DNA of 64,000 bases, taken from positions 1-64,000 of the forward strand of contig JAFDGC010000010.1 in the NCBI GenBank assembly GCA_019309485.1. Direction: 5' to 3'. The translations under genes were made by a program, and so were the position numbers. Positions 54,090 through 64,000 of the stretch are shown here, piece after piece. Positions within the stretch are counted from its first letter, which is position 1; every line of letters begins with the position of its first letter. The notes below the pieces were generated by a model. That model was not told the DNA's origin. It worked only from the letters and a program-made list of their open reading frames with translations, and made no database searches. The stretch comes from Deltaproteobacteria bacterium. GTDB taxonomy: Bacteria; Desulfobacterota; Desulfobacteria; Desulfobacterales; UBA2156.

Positions 54090-55763
54090 ATGGAGACGTT
54101 GTCTTCCGCCCCCCAAAAAGCGGCCCCCGAGGGTCTGGATCCGGAAACCCGGCAGATGGTCCTCGACACGGTGCGCCAGCTGAAAAACCGGCTATTGACG
54201 AAGGAAACGATTCTCGAGCTGGATAAAGACGAGTCCTTTCCGGAAGGGATCATCCGGCAAATGCTGGGCCCCGAAGTCGGCTTACAGCTGTTGTTCATTC
54301 CGGAAGCCTACGGCGGCATGGGGGGCGGCGCCATGGACTGCTGCGAGGTCACCCGGGAAATGGCCAAGATCTGCCTGGGGGTGGCCACGGCCTTTTTCGC
54401 CATTCAACTGGGATCCGACCCGTTAAGGGTGGGCGGCACCGAGGCGCAAAAGAAAAAATGGCTGGGTGCCATAGCGGAGGGGAACGCCCTGGTCGCCTAC
54501 GCCGTCACGGAACCGGAGGCCGGCAGCAACTTGGCCGCGTTGAAAACCAAGGCCGATCCGGTGGCGGACCCATCCGGGAAAATCATCGGTTACCGCATCA
54601 ATGGGAACAAGCAGTTTATCTCCACCGGCGGGTATGCCGATTTCATCACGGTCCTGGCCCGGGCGCCGGAAGGACCCACCTTTTTCATAGTGGAAAAAGG
54701 GGCCGACGGCTTTATACAGGGGAAAGGGGAAGAAAAACACGGCATCCGCGCCTCCAACACCTCGCCGTTGACCTTCACCGACGTCTTTGTTCCGGCGGAA
54801 AATCTCATCGGCGATATTCCGGGGGTCGGCCTCAAGCAAGCCAACGCGGTCTTCGGATACACACGGTTGATGGTGGCGGCCATGGCCCTGGGCGCCGGAG
54901 AAGCCGCCCTCGACATCGTTATCCCTTATGCCAAGGAGCGGGTCCAGTTCGGATCCACCCTTTCCGAAAAGCAGGGCTATACCCACAAACTCGTCGTCCC
55001 CCATGCCGTGCGCATGGAAGCCGCGGCCGCCTATCTCGAGGAAACGGCCAAACGGCTTGATGAAACCGGGGAAGACCTTCAGGTGGAAGGTTCCATCGCC
55101 AAATATTTCGCCACCGAAGCCGCCAACAGGGCCGCCGACGACGCCATGCAGGCCCTGGGAGGATACGGGTACATCCGGGAATTCATGGTGGAAAAAATCA
55201 AACGGGACGTGAAAATCACCTGCATTTATGAAGGCACCAGCGAGGTCCAGCAAAACATTATCAGCACTTTTCGATGGAAAAAGTCCCGAAAAACCAAAGG
55301 CGCTTTTTACGCGGATATGGCCACCCAAATGGACCAAATCGAAAGGGTCTGTTCGGATCTGGGGGCAGGCCTGGTGGGGACGGCCACCCGGGCGCTCAAT
55401 GAGACCCTCACACTGGCCCACGACCACAAGCTGACACGGCAGCAGTTCGTCATGTTCGCCCTTGCCGATATGATGACGGCAGTGGAAATTGCGGCCGGTT
55501 TCGTGAAAAAGGCCCGGCGCCTGACGGAAAACCGCCTCCCTGAATCCGAAAAAATCAAGGTCTTTTGCAGGATTTTCGCCCGGGAAGCGGCACAGGTCGC
55601 AGCGGAAAACGCCGCGAAGATCGTGATGGGGTGCGGTCTATTCGAATCGAAAGACGCTTTTCCCTTCCTGGAACGCATCGCCTTTTCCTCCCTTAAAGCC
55701 GGCTATGAACAGCTCATGGCCGATATGGATCGGGCCGCGGATTTTATTTTCGAGAGGGGATAA
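54090..55763 (+). CDS. Acyl-CoA (or acyl-ACP) dehydrogenase
   Basis: 557 residues: a standard acyl-CoA dehydrogenase fold (FIPEAYGGMGGGAMDCCEVT, AYAVTEPEAGSNLAALKTKA, QFGSTLSEKQG) with catalytic glutamate in IYEGTSEVQQNII, plus a 150-residue helical C-terminal extension (FYADMATQMDQIERVCSDLG onward) seen in long forms. FAD enzyme forming a C2-C3 double bond. It sits where plsX and fabH usually lie between rpmF and fabG, and overlaps fabG by one base, so an acyl-ACP substrate in fatty acid synthesis is an attractive but unproven idea. Confidence 0.9.
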   Translation: METLSSAPQKAAPEGLDPETRQMVLDTVRQLKNRLLTKETILELDKDESFPEGIIRQMLGPEVGLQLLFIPEAYGGMGGGAMDCCEVTREMAKICLGVATAFFAIQLGSDPLRVGGTEAQKKKWLGAIAEGNALVAYAVTEPEAGSNLAALKTKADPVADPSGKIIGYRINGNKQFISTGGYADFITVLARAPEGPTFFIVEKGADGFIQGKGEEKHGIRASNTSPLTFTDVFVPAENLIGDIPGVGLKQANAVFGYTRLMVAAMALGAGEAALDIVIPYAKERVQFGSTLSEKQGYTHKLVVPHAVRMEAAAAYLEETAKRLDETGEDLQVEGSIAKYFATEAANRAADDAMQALGGYGYIREFMVEKIKRDVKITCIYEGTSEVQQNIISTFRWKKSRKTKGAFYADMATQMDQIERVCSDLGAGLVGTATRALNETLTLAHDHKLTRQQFVMFALADMMTAVEIAAGFVKKARRLTENRLPESEKIKVFCRIFAREAAQVAAENAAKIVMGCGLFESKDAFPFLERIAFSSLKAGYEQLMADMDRAADFIFERG

Positions 55764-56527
55764 TGAAAACGGATGAAACGCAAGTGGTGGTGGTTACCGG
55801 CGGATCCCGGGGCATCGGCCGGGCCATCTGTCTTGAATTTGCAGCACCAGGCACCCGAATCTTTTTCAATTACTTTAATCCCGCCGATCCGCAAGGAGAA
55901 AAGGCCCATGCGGAAAAAACCGAGACCCTCGTCAAAGGGGCCGGCGGCTGGGCGAAAAGCCAAAGCGTCAATGTGGCGTCGGAGAACTCGGTAAAGACGT
56001 TCTTTGACACGGTGATGCACGAGGCCGGCCGCATCGACGTCCTCGTCAACAACGCCGGGATCACCCGGGACAAACTGCTCATGCGGATGACCGAAGCGGA
56101 CTGGGACGCCGTGATGGACGTCAACCTGAAGGGGGCGTTTCACTGTACCCGGTTTGCGGGCCGCGCCATGGTGAACCAACGATCCGGGCGCATCATCAAC
56201 ATCGCTTCCATCGTGGGGATCATCGGAAACCCGGGCCAAGCCAATTATGTGGCCTCCAAGGCCGGGATTATCGGACTGACCAAGACCGCGGCCCGGGAAT
56301 TCGCCCAGCGGGGCGTCACCGTGAACGCGGTGGCGCCGGGATTCATCGAAACGGACATGACCGCCGTGCTTTCCGAAAAGGTGAGAACGGAGATGATGGC
56401 CCAAATCCCCTTGGGTCGTGCCGGACAGCCGGAAGACGTGGCGCACGCCGTGGCGTTTCTGGCATCCGAACAGGCGGCCTATATCACCGGCCAGGTCATC
56501 CATGTCAGCGGCGGCATGTATATTTAA
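55763..56527 (+). CDS. fabG: 3-oxoacyl-ACP reductase
   Basis: 254 residues, short-chain dehydrogenase: cofactor loop [20 protein letters not shown], catalytic [14 protein letters not shown] (Y and K) and the FabG tail [19 protein letters not shown]-dependent reduction of 3-oxoacyl-ACP. Between the dehydrogenase and acpP genes. Slight sequence departures from E. coli FabG are ordinary. Confidence 0.93.
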   Translation: MKTDETQVVVVTGGSRGIGRAICLEFAAPGTRIFFNYFNPADPQGEKAHAEKTETLVKGAGGWAKSQSVNVASENSVKTFFDTVMHEAGRIDVLVNNAGITRDKLLMRMTEADWDAVMDVNLKGAFHCTRFAGRAMVNQRSGRIINIASIVGIIGNPGQANYVASKAGIIGLTKTAAREFAQRGVTVNAVAPGFIETDMTAVLSEKVRTEMMAQIPLGRAGQPEDVAHAVAFLASEQAAYITGQVIHVSGGMYI

Positions 56528-56576
56528 GCGCATAATAAATCATTATTTTTTTACGGCCATCAAGGAGGAAACGACC

Positions 56577-56807
56577 ATGTCACTTGAGGATAAAGTCAAG
56601 AAGATCATTGCGGAAAAACTGAGCGTGGATATCAACGACATTGTACCAGAAGCGTCTTTCGTGGATGATCTGGGCGCCGATTCCCTGGATCTGGTGGAAC
56701 TCATCATGTCCATGGAAGAAGAATTCGACATCGAAATTTCGGACGAAGAAGCGGAAAAGCTTGTCACCGTAAAAGACGTTCTGGAGTATATCGCCAAGCA
56801 TTCCTGA
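56577..56807 (+). CDS. acpP: Acyl carrier protein
   Basis: 76 residues. Phosphopantetheine serine in [20 protein letters not shown], acidic throughout. Start at 56577 preceded by AAGGAGG. Carries acyl chains for the flanking fab enzymes and supplies octanoyl-ACP to LipB. Confidence 0.97.
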   Translation: MSLEDKVKKIIAEKLSVDINDIVPEASFVDDLGADSLDLVELIMSMEEEFDIEISDEEAEKLVTVKDVLEYIAKHS

Positions 56808-56887
56808 TGCACCGGCATCCATGGAGATGCGCGAATTCTTTTTGCCGGGCGAGCATGCCCGATCGTAGCCGTCAAAAGGAGGAAATC

Positions 56888-58132
56888 TTGAGCATAAAAA
56901 GGGTCGTGATCACCGGCATGGGGCTGGTGACGCCCTTGGGTATGGGGGTGTCGGAGAGTTGGAACGCACTTTGTGCCGGAAAATCGGGCATCGGGCCCAT
57001 CACCCGGTTCGACGCCACCCCTTATGCCACAAAGATCGCAGGGGAAGTCAAAGACTTCAACCCCGCCGATTTCATGTCTGCAAAAGACGCCAACCGGGCA
57101 ACCCCTTTCATCGCCTATGCCGTGGCCGCCAGTCGGATGGCTATGGAAGATTCGGGATTGATCGTCAATGGCGAAAACGCCCACCGGATCGGGGTGTTCA
57201 TGGGTTGCGGGCTGGGAGGACTTTCATTTCTGGAAGAAACGACCCGCATCATCGAGCATAAAGGCCCGAAACGGGTGAGCCCCTTTTTCATTCCCATGAT
57301 GATCGGGAACATGGCCGCCGGCATGATTTCCATCCTGTTCGGAGCCAAGGGACCCAATGCCTCCATGGCCACCGCCTGCGCCGCCGGGACCCACGCCGCC
57401 GGAGAGGCCTTCAAGATCATTCAAAGCGGGAGGGCCGAGGCCATGATCACCGGGGGCGTGGAGTCGGTCGTCTCCCCCACCTCCGTGGCCGGTTTCAACG
57501 CCATGAAAGCCCTTTCCACCCGGAACGACGCGCCCGAAAAGGCCTCCAGACCCTTTGACAGGGACCGGGATGGATTCGTCATTGGAGAAGGTGCCGGCAT
57601 TTTGATCTTTGAAAGCCTGGAAAGCGCGCAAAGGCGCGGGGCGCATATCTACGCCGAAGTGGTGGGATACGGAATGAGCGGGGACGCCTTTCATATCAGC
57701 GCGCCTTCCCCGGACGGGGAAGGGATGGCCCGCTGCATGGCCGCCGCCATTGAAGATGCCGGCATCACTCCCGGAGCGGTGGAATATATCAATGCCCATG
57801 GAACCTCCACACCCCTCAACGACTTGTACGAAACCCGGGCCATCAAGACCGTATTCAAGGATCATGTCCGAACCCTTGCCGTGAGCTCCACCAAATCCAT
57901 GACCGGGCACCTTTTGGGCGGCGCAGGGGGTGTTGAGACCGTCTTTACGGCCCTGACCCTGCACCAGGGCATCCTTCCCCCCACCATCAACTTTGAAAAC
58001 CCCGGAGAGGAATGCGACCTCGACTACGTTCCCAACACGGCCCGTAAAAAAGCCGTCGAGTACGCCATGACCAACTCCTTCGGCTTCGGGGGGACCAACG
58101 CCTGCCTGGTTCTCAAAAAATTCCGTCCATAA
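56888..58132 (+). CDS. fabF: 3-oxoacyl-ACP synthase II
   Basis: 414 residues. Condensing enzyme for chain elongation: active cysteine in SMATACAAGTHAAGEA, histidines in NAHGTSTPLND and TKSMTGHLLGGAGG. A TTG start at 56888 follows GGAGGAAATC; the open frame upstream to 56807 overlaps the acpP stop but is not needed. Last gene of the fab run. Confidence 0.96.
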   Translation: MSIKRVVITGMGLVTPLGMGVSESWNALCAGKSGIGPITRFDATPYATKIAGEVKDFNPADFMSAKDANRATPFIAYAVAASRMAMEDSGLIVNGENAHRIGVFMGCGLGGLSFLEETTRIIEHKGPKRVSPFFIPMMIGNMAAGMISILFGAKGPNASMATACAAGTHAAGEAFKIIQSGRAEAMITGGVESVVSPTSVAGFNAMKALSTRNDAPEKASRPFDRDRDGFVIGEGAGILIFESLESAQRRGAHIYAEVVGYGMSGDAFHISAPSPDGEGMARCMAAAIEDAGITPGAVEYINAHGTSTPLNDLYETRAIKTVFKDHVRTLAVSSTKSMTGHLLGGAGGVETVFTALTLHQGILPPTINFENPGEECDLDYVPNTARKKAVEYAMTNSFGFGGTNACLVLKKFRP

Positions 58133-58140
58133 GACATTAA

Positions 58141-58158
58141 GGGTCCCCCTTTTTTTCC
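58141..58158 (+). terminator. Weak hairpin and T-run after fabF
   Basis: AAGGG, TCC, CCCTT followed by a run of T residues, just past the fabF stop. Short stem, so tentative. Confidence 0.35.
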
Positions 58159-58232
58159 TTGCCCCGACTCAAGGGGCGGGATATAAAGGAATTTCCGGGT
58201 TTTCCCGTAGGATCAACAGAAAGGGACTGGAT

Positions 58233-58715
58233 ATGAACAATGCGACCGGTTCGATCGCCATCGGCTGCGACCACGCCGCCTTTGGGCTGAAAGAAACCAT
58301 TAAAAAATTTTTGCAACAAGCGGGGCTCGACGTGGTGGATGTGGGAACCGACGGGACGGCTTCCGTGGATTATCCCGATTTCGGCACCAGAGTGGCAAAA
58401 ATGGTGGCTTCGGGAAAAGTGGCCCGGGGTATCCTCATTTGCGGTACCGGCATCGGTATGTCCATGGTGGCCAACCGGTTCCCCGGCGTCCGGGCGGCCC
58501 TGTGTTCGGAGACCTATTCCGCGGCGATGAGCCGGCGGCACAACAACGCCAATATTCTGGCCATGGGCGCCCGGGTGATCGGAGAAGGGCTGGCCATGGA
58601 AATCGTCCGGGTATGGCTCGACACCCCCTTTGAAGGGGGTCGGCACGAAGCCCGGGTACAGAAAATCGAAGCCGCCGGATCCCTCGAATCGGAAATGCCG
58701 GAGAATTCCTGTTGA
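58233..58715 (+). CDS. rpiB: Ribose-5-phosphate isomerase B
   Basis: 160 residues. IAIGCDHAAFGLKETIKKFL, VDYPDFGTRVA, and the active cysteine in GILICGTGIGMSMVANR, with RHNNANILAMGARVIG after it. Interconverts ribose-5-phosphate and ribulose-5-phosphate, the latter a precursor for the riboflavin genes downstream. 54 bases before glyA. Confidence 0.95.
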   Translation: MNNATGSIAIGCDHAAFGLKETIKKFLQQAGLDVVDVGTDGTASVDYPDFGTRVAKMVASGKVARGILICGTGIGMSMVANRFPGVRAALCSETYSAAMSRRHNNANILAMGARVIGEGLAMEIVRVWLDTPFEGGRHEARVQKIEAAGSLESEMPENSC

Positions 58716-58769
58716 CTCCGACAGCCGACCCATCGCCCCAAGAAGATCGAGACGGAGAAAAAACCGAAA

Positions 58770-60029
58770 GTGGACTGGATCCAACGGACTGATCCCGAAA
58801 TCGCATCGGCCATACGGGCCGAGCTGGCCCGCCAGCGGGATACCCTTGAACTCATTGCATCCGAGAACATCGCAGGGCGGGCGGTCATGGAAACCCAAGG
58901 GAGCTGTCTAACGAACAAATACGCTGAAGGGTACCCTGGAAGACGGTATTACGGCGGATGTATGAACATGGATGTGGTCGAACGCCTAGCCATCGACCGT
59001 GCAAAAGCCCTGTTTCATGCGGAGTACGTCAACGTGCAGCCCCATTCGGGCTCCCAGGCCAACATGGCCGTCTATTTCGGGCTCCTTCAACCCGGGGATT
59101 CCATTTTAGGCATGCGCCTGGCCCACGGGGGACACCTGACGCATGGGAGCCCTGCCAGTTTTTCCGGCCGCCTCTTCCGGTTTTTCCACTACGGCGTGGA
59201 TCCCTCCACGGGCCGGATCGATTACGACGATGTGGAAAAAATCGCCCGGCGCGTGCGGCCGAAAATGATCGTCGCCGGCGCCAGCGCCTACCCCCGCATC
59301 ATCGACTTTGACGCATTTTCCACCATCGCCCGATCGGTGGACGCCCTGTTGATGGTGGACATGGCACACATTGCGGGGCTGGTGGCCGCCGGGATGCACC
59401 CCTCTCCCGTCCCCTTTGCCGACGCTGTCACATCCACCACCCACAAGACCCTCCGGGGACCCAGAGGGGGACTGATTCTCGCCCGGCCGGTTTATCAAAA
59501 AAGGCTCGACAGGGAGATTTTCCCCGGAATCCAGGGCGGACCCCTCATGCACGTCATCGCCGCCAAGGCGGTGGCGTTCAAGGAGGCCATGGAAACCGGA
59601 TTCAACACTTACCAGAAACAGGTCGTCGACAACGCCAGGGCTCTGGCGGCGGGCCTGATGGGGGAAGGGGTGAATCTGGTCTCAGGAGGGACGGACAATC
59701 ACATGCTCCTGCTTGACCTGAGAAACCTGAACATCACCGGAAAAACCGCCCAGGAAGCCCTGGAGCGGGCAGGGATCACCACCAACAAAAACGCCGTCCC
59801 CTTTGATCCTTTGGGCCCGGCGGTCACCAGCGGGCTCCGAATCGGCACGCCGGCGCTCACCTCCCGGGGGATGGGGGTTTCCGAAATGAGCTGCATCGCG
59901 AGTCTCATGGTCCGGATCCTGAAAGACCCCTCAAGCGAAAACACCCTGAAAGACGTACGAAGGGCGGCCCTGGATCTTTGCCGGGCGTTTCCCTTGTATC
60001 CGGATTTATACCCTGAAACGCCGAATTGA
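58770..60029 (+). CDS. glyA: Serine hydroxymethyltransferase
   Basis: 419 residues. [34 protein letters not shown], and the PLP lysine in [16 protein letters not shown]. Interconverts serine and glycine with tetrahydrofolate, feeding or draining the glycine cleavage system encoded at 3.6 kb. GTG start at 58770. Stop abuts the deaminase start directly. Confidence 0.96.
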   Translation: MDWIQRTDPEIASAIRAELARQRDTLELIASENIAGRAVMETQGSCLTNKYAEGYPGRRYYGGCMNMDVVERLAIDRAKALFHAEYVNVQPHSGSQANMAVYFGLLQPGDSILGMRLAHGGHLTHGSPASFSGRLFRFFHYGVDPSTGRIDYDDVEKIARRVRPKMIVAGASAYPRIIDFDAFSTIARSVDALLMVDMAHIAGLVAAGMHPSPVPFADAVTSTTHKTLRGPRGGLILARPVYQKRLDREIFPGIQGGPLMHVIAAKAVAFKEAMETGFNTYQKQVVDNARALAAGLMGEGVNLVSGGTDNHMLLLDLRNLNITGKTAQEALERAGITTNKNAVPFDPLGPAVTSGLRIGTPALTSRGMGVSEMSCIASLMVRILKDPSSENTLKDVRRAALDLCRAFPLYPDLYPETPN

Positions 60030-60509
60030 ATGAACGCCGTGGACCATCGACCTCCCTGGGAAATCTATTTCATGGATATCGCCTCCCTGGTGGCGAGGCG
60101 CTCCACATGTCTGAGGCGATCCGTGGGTGCTGTCATCGTCAAAGACAAACGCATTTTGAGTACCGGCTATAACGGCGCGCCTTCGGGAATCCGACACTGC
60201 CTGGAGACGGGCTGCCTCCGGGAACAGATGGGGCTGGCTTCGGGAGAGCGGCATGAACTGTGCCGGGGTATCCACGCGGAGCAAAACGCCATCATCCAGG
60301 CCGCCCTTCACGGGGTCTCCATCAAGGATGCGGACCTGTTTTGCACGAATTTGCCCTGTGCCATCTGCACCAAGATGCTCATCAACGCCGGTATCCGGAA
60401 AATCTACTACCGATCCGGTTATGCGGACCATATGTCCACACAGATGTTCGAGGAGGCGGGAATCGTCGTGGTTCACTTGGAAAACCTTAAACAGGGAAAT
60501 CGGATATGA
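60030..60509 (+). CDS. dCMP deaminase (ComEB-type)
   Basis: 159 residues. Zinc cytidine/deoxycytidylate deaminase motifs: HAEQNAII and [11 protein letters not shown], with [12 protein letters not shown] near the N-terminus as in dCMP deaminases. Makes dUMP for thymidylate synthesis. Begins right after the glyA stop; SHMT supplies the methylene-folate for the same thymidylate step. Confidence 0.92.
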   Translation: MNAVDHRPPWEIYFMDIASLVARRSTCLRRSVGAVIVKDKRILSTGYNGAPSGIRHCLETGCLREQMGLASGERHELCRGIHAEQNAIIQAALHGVSIKDADLFCTNLPCAICTKMLINAGIRKIYYRSGYADHMSTQMFEEAGIVVVHLENLKQGNRI

Positions 60510-60961
60510 AGTGTCCATTCTGCTCGGAACTCGACAACAAGGTTATCGATTCCAGGCTCGGCAAAGACGGGGAAGTGATCCGGCGACGGAGGGAATGCAC
60601 GGGATGCAGCAGGCGGTTCACCACTTACGAACACGTGGAGGAAATCCCTCTGACCATTATCAAAAAAGACGGGAGGCGAGAGGTTTTTTCCCGGGAAAAA
60701 GTCCTGGCAGGGATGAAGCGGGCCTGCGAGAAGCGTAACATCAGCGTGCACGTCATCGAATCCTTTGCAGACGATCTGGAACGGGACCTGCGGGAAATCG
60801 GAGAAAAGGAAATCCCGTCCCACATCGTCGGTGAAAAGGTGATGGCCAAGCTCCATGATCTCGACGACGTGGCCTATGTCCGATTCGCCTCCGTCTACCG
60901 GGAATTCAAAGATGTCAACGACTTCTTCGATGAGCTCAAAATTCTCTTGAACAAACAATAG
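60506..60961 (+). CDS. nrdR: Transcriptional repressor NrdR
   Basis: 151 residues. Zinc ribbon [17 protein letters not shown] ... [13 protein letters not shown] and an ATP-cone ([20 protein letters not shown]). Represses ribonucleotide reductase genes in response to ATP/dATP. Overlaps the dCMP deaminase stop by 4 bases and precedes ribD, a common bacterial order. Confidence 0.96.
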   Translation: MKCPFCSELDNKVIDSRLGKDGEVIRRRRECTGCSRRFTTYEHVEEIPLTIIKKDGRREVFSREKVLAGMKRACEKRNISVHVIESFADDLERDLREIGEKEIPSHIVGEKVMAKLHDLDDVAYVRFASVYREFKDVNDFFDELKILLNKQ

Positions 60962-60986
60962 CCTCGCCGAAATCTTTACAACCTCC

Positions 60987-62129
60987 ATGGATGATCGACG
61001 CTTCATGAAAATGGCACTCACTCTGGCCCGGAAGGGCACAGGGGTGACCTCCCCCAATCCCATGGTGGGCGCCGTTGTTGTGAAAAACGAAAAAATAGAA
61101 GGAAAAGGGTTTCATCGGAAGGCGGGCGCCCCCCATGCAGAGGTGGAAGCCCTCCGGGATGCGGGTCCTCGCGCCCGCGGAGCCACCCTCTTTGTCACCC
61201 TGGAACCGTGCAATCATTTCGGCCGGACCCCCCCTTGTACCCGGGCCATTCTCGATGCCGGAATCCGGCGGGTGGTGACGGCCATGGCGGACCCCAACCC
61301 GAATGTCACCGGCGGGGGAATGGACTTTCTCAAGAAAAACGGGGTGGAAACCGCCCTGGGCCTTTTGGAAGACGAGGCCAGGGTCCTGAATGAAGCCTAT
61401 ATCAAGTTCGTGTCCACCCGTCGGCCCTTTGTCATTGCCAAATGCGCCGCCACCCTGGACGGCCGGATCGCCACCCGCACCGGGGATGCCCGGTGGGTTA
61501 CAGGAGAGTCCTCCAGGCGGCATGTCCACCGGATGCGGCATGCCGCGGACGCCATCATGGTGGGCGTCGGCACCATCAAGCGGGATGACCCCCGATTGAC
61601 CACCCGGATTCCCCGAAAGAAGGGTTGTCATCCCATCCGGGTGATCCTGGACACCCGGCTTTCAATCCCGGAACAGGCAAAGGTGTTGCGGCACGGCACC
61701 GACTCTGATACACTCCTTGTTATCGGTGAAGGGTACGAAAACTCCCCCGAGGTGATGGCCAAAAAGCGCCGGATTGAAAAGCCGGGGGTCAAGATCATCA
61801 CGGCGCCCCTTAAAGGCGACCGGATCGACTTGGATCGGCTCATGGATCGTCTTGGCGCGCTGGATATCACTCACCTGCTCATCGAAGGCGGGAGCCGCAC
61901 ACTGGGGACCGCCTTTTCCTCCGGCATCGTGGACAAGATCGCCTTTTTTTTCGCGCCTAAAATCCTGGCCGGAGACGACGGATACCCGGTTTGCCGGGGA
62001 AGCGGACCGGAACGGATTGAAGAAAGCCTCCGGGTGTATCGAATCCGACATCGACGCTTCGGAGACGATGTGATGATCGAAGGGTATCTCAAGCCCGAAT
62101 CACGGGCTGCACGGCGTCAAAACAGGTGA
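60987..62129 (+). CDS. ribD: Bifunctional riboflavin deaminase/reductase
   Basis: 380 residues. N-terminal deaminase: HAEVEAL and PCNHFGRTPPC (zinc). C-terminal reductase: AKCAATLDGRIATRTGDARW and LLIEGGSRTLGTAFSS. Second and third steps of riboflavin synthesis. No FMN riboswitch is seen in the 25-base gap upstream. Confidence 0.96.
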   Translation: MDDRRFMKMALTLARKGTGVTSPNPMVGAVVVKNEKIEGKGFHRKAGAPHAEVEALRDAGPRARGATLFVTLEPCNHFGRTPPCTRAILDAGIRRVVTAMADPNPNVTGGGMDFLKKNGVETALGLLEDEARVLNEAYIKFVSTRRPFVIAKCAATLDGRIATRTGDARWVTGESSRRHVHRMRHAADAIMVGVGTIKRDDPRLTTRIPRKKGCHPIRVILDTRLSIPEQAKVLRHGTDSDTLLVIGEGYENSPEVMAKKRRIEKPGVKIITAPLKGDRIDLDRLMDRLGALDITHLLIEGGSRTLGTAFSSGIVDKIAFFFAPKILAGDDGYPVCRGSGPERIEESLRVYRIRHRRFGDDVMIEGYLKPESRAARRQNR

Positions 62130-62135
62130 AGGGGC

Positions 62136-62801
62136 ATGTTTACCGGAATCATTGAGGGCCGGGGAACCATCGCGGCGATTTCGGCCGTCCAACAAGGGCG
62201 CCGCTTTACTTTTGCCGCGGAATTTCCCCTGGCGGACACCCGGATCGGGGACAGCATCGCCGTCAACGGGGTCTGCCTGACGGCGGTGACGCTTTCCGGA
62301 AACCGGTTCTCCGCGGATGTATCGCCGGAAACCCTCAATAAAACGACTCTAGGAAACGCCCGCATCGGGGATCGAGTCAACATGGAGCGGGCCATGCAGT
62401 TATCCGACCGGATCGGCGGGCACCTGGTATCCGGCCACATCGACGGAATCGGGTGGATCCGGGAAAAGACGCCGGCGGGAAACGCGTTTCGGGTGGTGAT
62501 TCAGGCCCCGGAGGCCGTCATGGAATACGTGATACCGAAAGGTTCGGTGGCGGTGGACGGGGTGAGTCTTACGGTCAACGAATGTCAAGGGGACGCATTT
62601 GAAGTAAGCATCATCCCCCATACGGCAGCCGTTACCACCGTGGGCGTCAAAAAAGCAAATGATCCGGTCAACCTTGAAGCGGATATGATCGGAAAATATG
62701 TGGCCCATTTCCTATCCCGGCGGAAACGTATCCCGGAAGAAGCTCCGCCCGAAGGAAGGTCTTTGGACCCGGCATTTTTGGAAAAAACCGGATTTTTATA
62801 G
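62136..62801 (+). CDS. ribE: Riboflavin synthase alpha chain
   Basis: 221 residues made of two homologous lumazine-binding repeats: MFTGIIEGRGTIAAIS, GDSIAVNGVCLT in the first; HIDGIGWI, VDGVSLTVNECQGD in the second. Converts two lumazines to riboflavin. 6 bases after ribD. The C-terminal tail is slightly extended. Confidence 0.95.
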   Translation: MFTGIIEGRGTIAAISAVQQGRRFTFAAEFPLADTRIGDSIAVNGVCLTAVTLSGNRFSADVSPETLNKTTLGNARIGDRVNMERAMQLSDRIGGHLVSGHIDGIGWIREKTPAGNAFRVVIQAPEAVMEYVIPKGSVAVDGVSLTVNECQGDAFEVSIIPHTAAVTTVGVKKANDPVNLEADMIGKYVAHFLSRRKRIPEEAPPEGRSLDPAFLEKTGFL

Positions 62802-62898
62802 TTTGAAACTGTAAAAAAAGGGATTATTTTGTCTGCGTCACACGCGGACAACAACAACGGCATCCTGAAAAATCAGAAAAAAGGAGCAAAAGGATTCA

Positions 62899-64000
62899 AT
62901 GCCCAAAATTTCCATTGAAAAGGCCATTGGAGAGATTCGACAAGGAAAGATGGTGATCCTGGTGGACGACGAAGACCGGGAGAACGAAGGGGATCTCACC
63001 ATGGCCGCTGAAAAGGTGACGCCGGAAGCCATCAATTTCATGGCCAAATACGCACGGGGTCTGATTTGTCTTTCCTTGACCGGGGAAAAGATCGACTCCC
63101 TGGATCTGCCCCCCATGGTCAACAACAACACCTCGCGGTTCCAGACCGGATTCACGGTTTCCATCGAAGCCCGATGCGGGGTGACCACGGGCATCTCCGC
63201 CTTTGACCGCGCCACCACCATCCTCACCGCCATCGCCGATAACGCCAAGCCCCAAGACCTGGTTCGGCCGGGACATATCTTTCCGTTACGGGCAAGAAAC
63301 GGCGGGGTCATGGTCCGGGCCGGACAGACGGAGGGCTCCGTGGATCTCGCACGGCTGGCCGGACTCAAACCCTCCGGCGTGATCTGCGAAATCATGGACG
63401 AAGACGGCTCCATGGCCCGGATGCCGGCCCTCCAGGAATTCAGCGAGCGCCACGGCATCGGGATCTGCACCATCGCCGACCTCATCGAGTACCGGATGCG
63501 GACCGAATCCTTTGTCTCCCGGGCCGCGGAAACCGTCATCCCCACGGCCTTCGCCGGAACCTTCAAGGCCGTCGTCTTTGAAAACCGTATCGACGACCTG
63601 TTGCACATCGCCATGATCAAAGGAGAGATCGATCCGGCGGAGCCCACCCTGGTCCGGGTCCATTCCGAATGCCTCACCGGAGACATCTTCGGATCCCTGC
63701 GTTGTGACTGCGGGGAACAGCTCCGGCAGGCCATGCGGATGATGGAACAGGAAGGAAAGGGCATTTTGTTGTACATCCGTCAGGAAGGCCGCGGCATCGG
63801 ACTGGTCAACAAGCTGAAGGCGTACGCCCTCCAGGACCAGGGGATGGACACCGTGGAGGCCAATCAGGCCCTGGGGTTCAAACCGGACCTGAGGAACTAC
63901 GGAATCGGCGCCCAGATCCTGGCCAATCTCGGGGTCCGGAAGATGCGGATCATGACCAACAATCCCAAGAAGATCGTGGGCCTGGAAGGGTACGGCCTGA
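62899..64000 (+). CDS. ribBA: Bifunctional DHBP synthase/GTP cyclohydrolase II (cut by window end)
   Basis: At least 367 residues with no stop before the window ends. N-terminal 3,4-dihydroxy-2-butanone-4-phosphate synthase ([40 protein letters not shown]), C-terminal GTP cyclohydrolase II with zinc cysteines in [20 protein letters not shown] and [12 protein letters not shown]. Start 62899 after AAAAGGA. Supplies both early precursors of riboflavin; ribH likely follows outside. Confidence 0.95.
   Translation, partial: MPKISIEKAIGEIRQGKMVILVDDEDRENEGDLTMAAEKVTPEAINFMAKYARGLICLSLTGEKIDSLDLPPMVNNNTSRFQTGFTVSIEARCGVTTGISAFDRATTILTAIADNAKPQDLVRPGHIFPLRARNGGVMVRAGQTEGSVDLARLAGLKPSGVICEIMDEDGSMARMPALQEFSERHGIGICTIADLIEYRMRTESFVSRAAETVIPTAFAGTFKAVVFENRIDDLLHIAMIKGEIDPAEPTLVRVHSECLTGDIFGSLRCDCGEQLRQAMRMMEQEGKGILLYIRQEGRGIGLVNKLKAYALQDQGMDTVEANQALGFKPDLRNYGIGAQILANLGVRKMRIMTNNPKKIVGLEGYGL

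Noticed and set aside
60962-60986. FMN riboswitch before the rib genes
   Set aside because: Only 25 bases separate nrdR and ribD, and the 97-base gap before ribBA lacks the RFN element pattern.
1-64000. CRISPR arrays or prophage
   Set aside because: No regularly spaced repeats, cas genes, phage structural genes or integrase seen.

Overview
The window is a high-GC, gene-dense stretch of bacterial chromosome. The gene set (glycine cleavage with lipoate synthesis, split-type ATP synthase F0 genes, sodium-pump decarboxylase subunits, LIV-type and BMP-type ABC transporters, long-form HisG, GlnRS plus GluRS) and its arrangement fit an anaerobic member of the Desulfobacterota (former Deltaproteobacteria). 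That placement is inferred from gene content only; there is no rRNA or other strong phylogenetic marker here.

Layout. 0-3.4 kb is an accessory edge: a tandem flavodoxin-fold protein, a truncated epimerase start, an internally deleted group II intron reverse transcriptase, a HigBA-type toxin-antitoxin pair and tRNA-Val. 3.6-8.4 kb: gcvH-gcvPA-gcvPB-lipB-lipA. 8.5-12.2 kb: an F0-only ATP synthase operon (AtpZ/I-like, AtpI, a, a four-hairpin fused c, a normal c, b', b) with no F1 genes. 12.3-17.2 kb, minus strand: hisI, hisG, engB, era, an ATP-grasp protein, an HNH protein and two small lipoproteins. 17.5-27.1 kb: PBP1A, rfbA, a STAS protein, a broken response-regulator phosphatase, an MBL/beta-CASP ribonuclease, aspS and hisS. 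27.9-37.3 kb: a LIV-type transporter, an aminoglycoside/choline-kinase-fold phosphotransferase, a DeoR regulator and a dimethylglycine/sarcosine dehydrogenase-like enzyme, probably one uptake-and-oxidation module. 37.4-42.7 kb: a broken fabH, an M16C protease, a winged-helix protein and a DUF2062 protein. 42.8-47.7 kb: a BMP-family (nucleoside-type) ABC importer. 48-50 kb: a monooxygenase-fold protein and the gamma and beta subunits of a Na+-pumping decarboxylase. 50-53.4 kb: gltX, tRNA-Gln, glnS. 53.9-58.1 kb: rpmF, an acyl-CoA dehydrogenase, fabG, acpP, fabF. 58.2-64 kb: rpiB, glyA, dCMP deaminase, nrdR, ribD, ribE and ribBA (cut by the window end).

How the parts connect. Glycine cleavage, GlyA and the GcvT-domain dehydrogenase all handle glycine and tetrahydrofolate-bound one-carbon units. 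The single c subunit carries the two-carboxylate sodium motif, and the OadB/OadG pair is a sodium pump module, so a sodium-based energy cycle is plausible.

The most unusual item is the 324-residue c subunit: four fused hairpins of which only the first keeps the ion-binding glutamates, encoded next to a normal c subunit. Other points of interest are two genes broken in informative ways (fabH and the response-regulator phosphatase), a MITE-like dispersed repeat with terminal inverted repeats, and a palindromic repeat that supplies the C-terminus of GcvPB.
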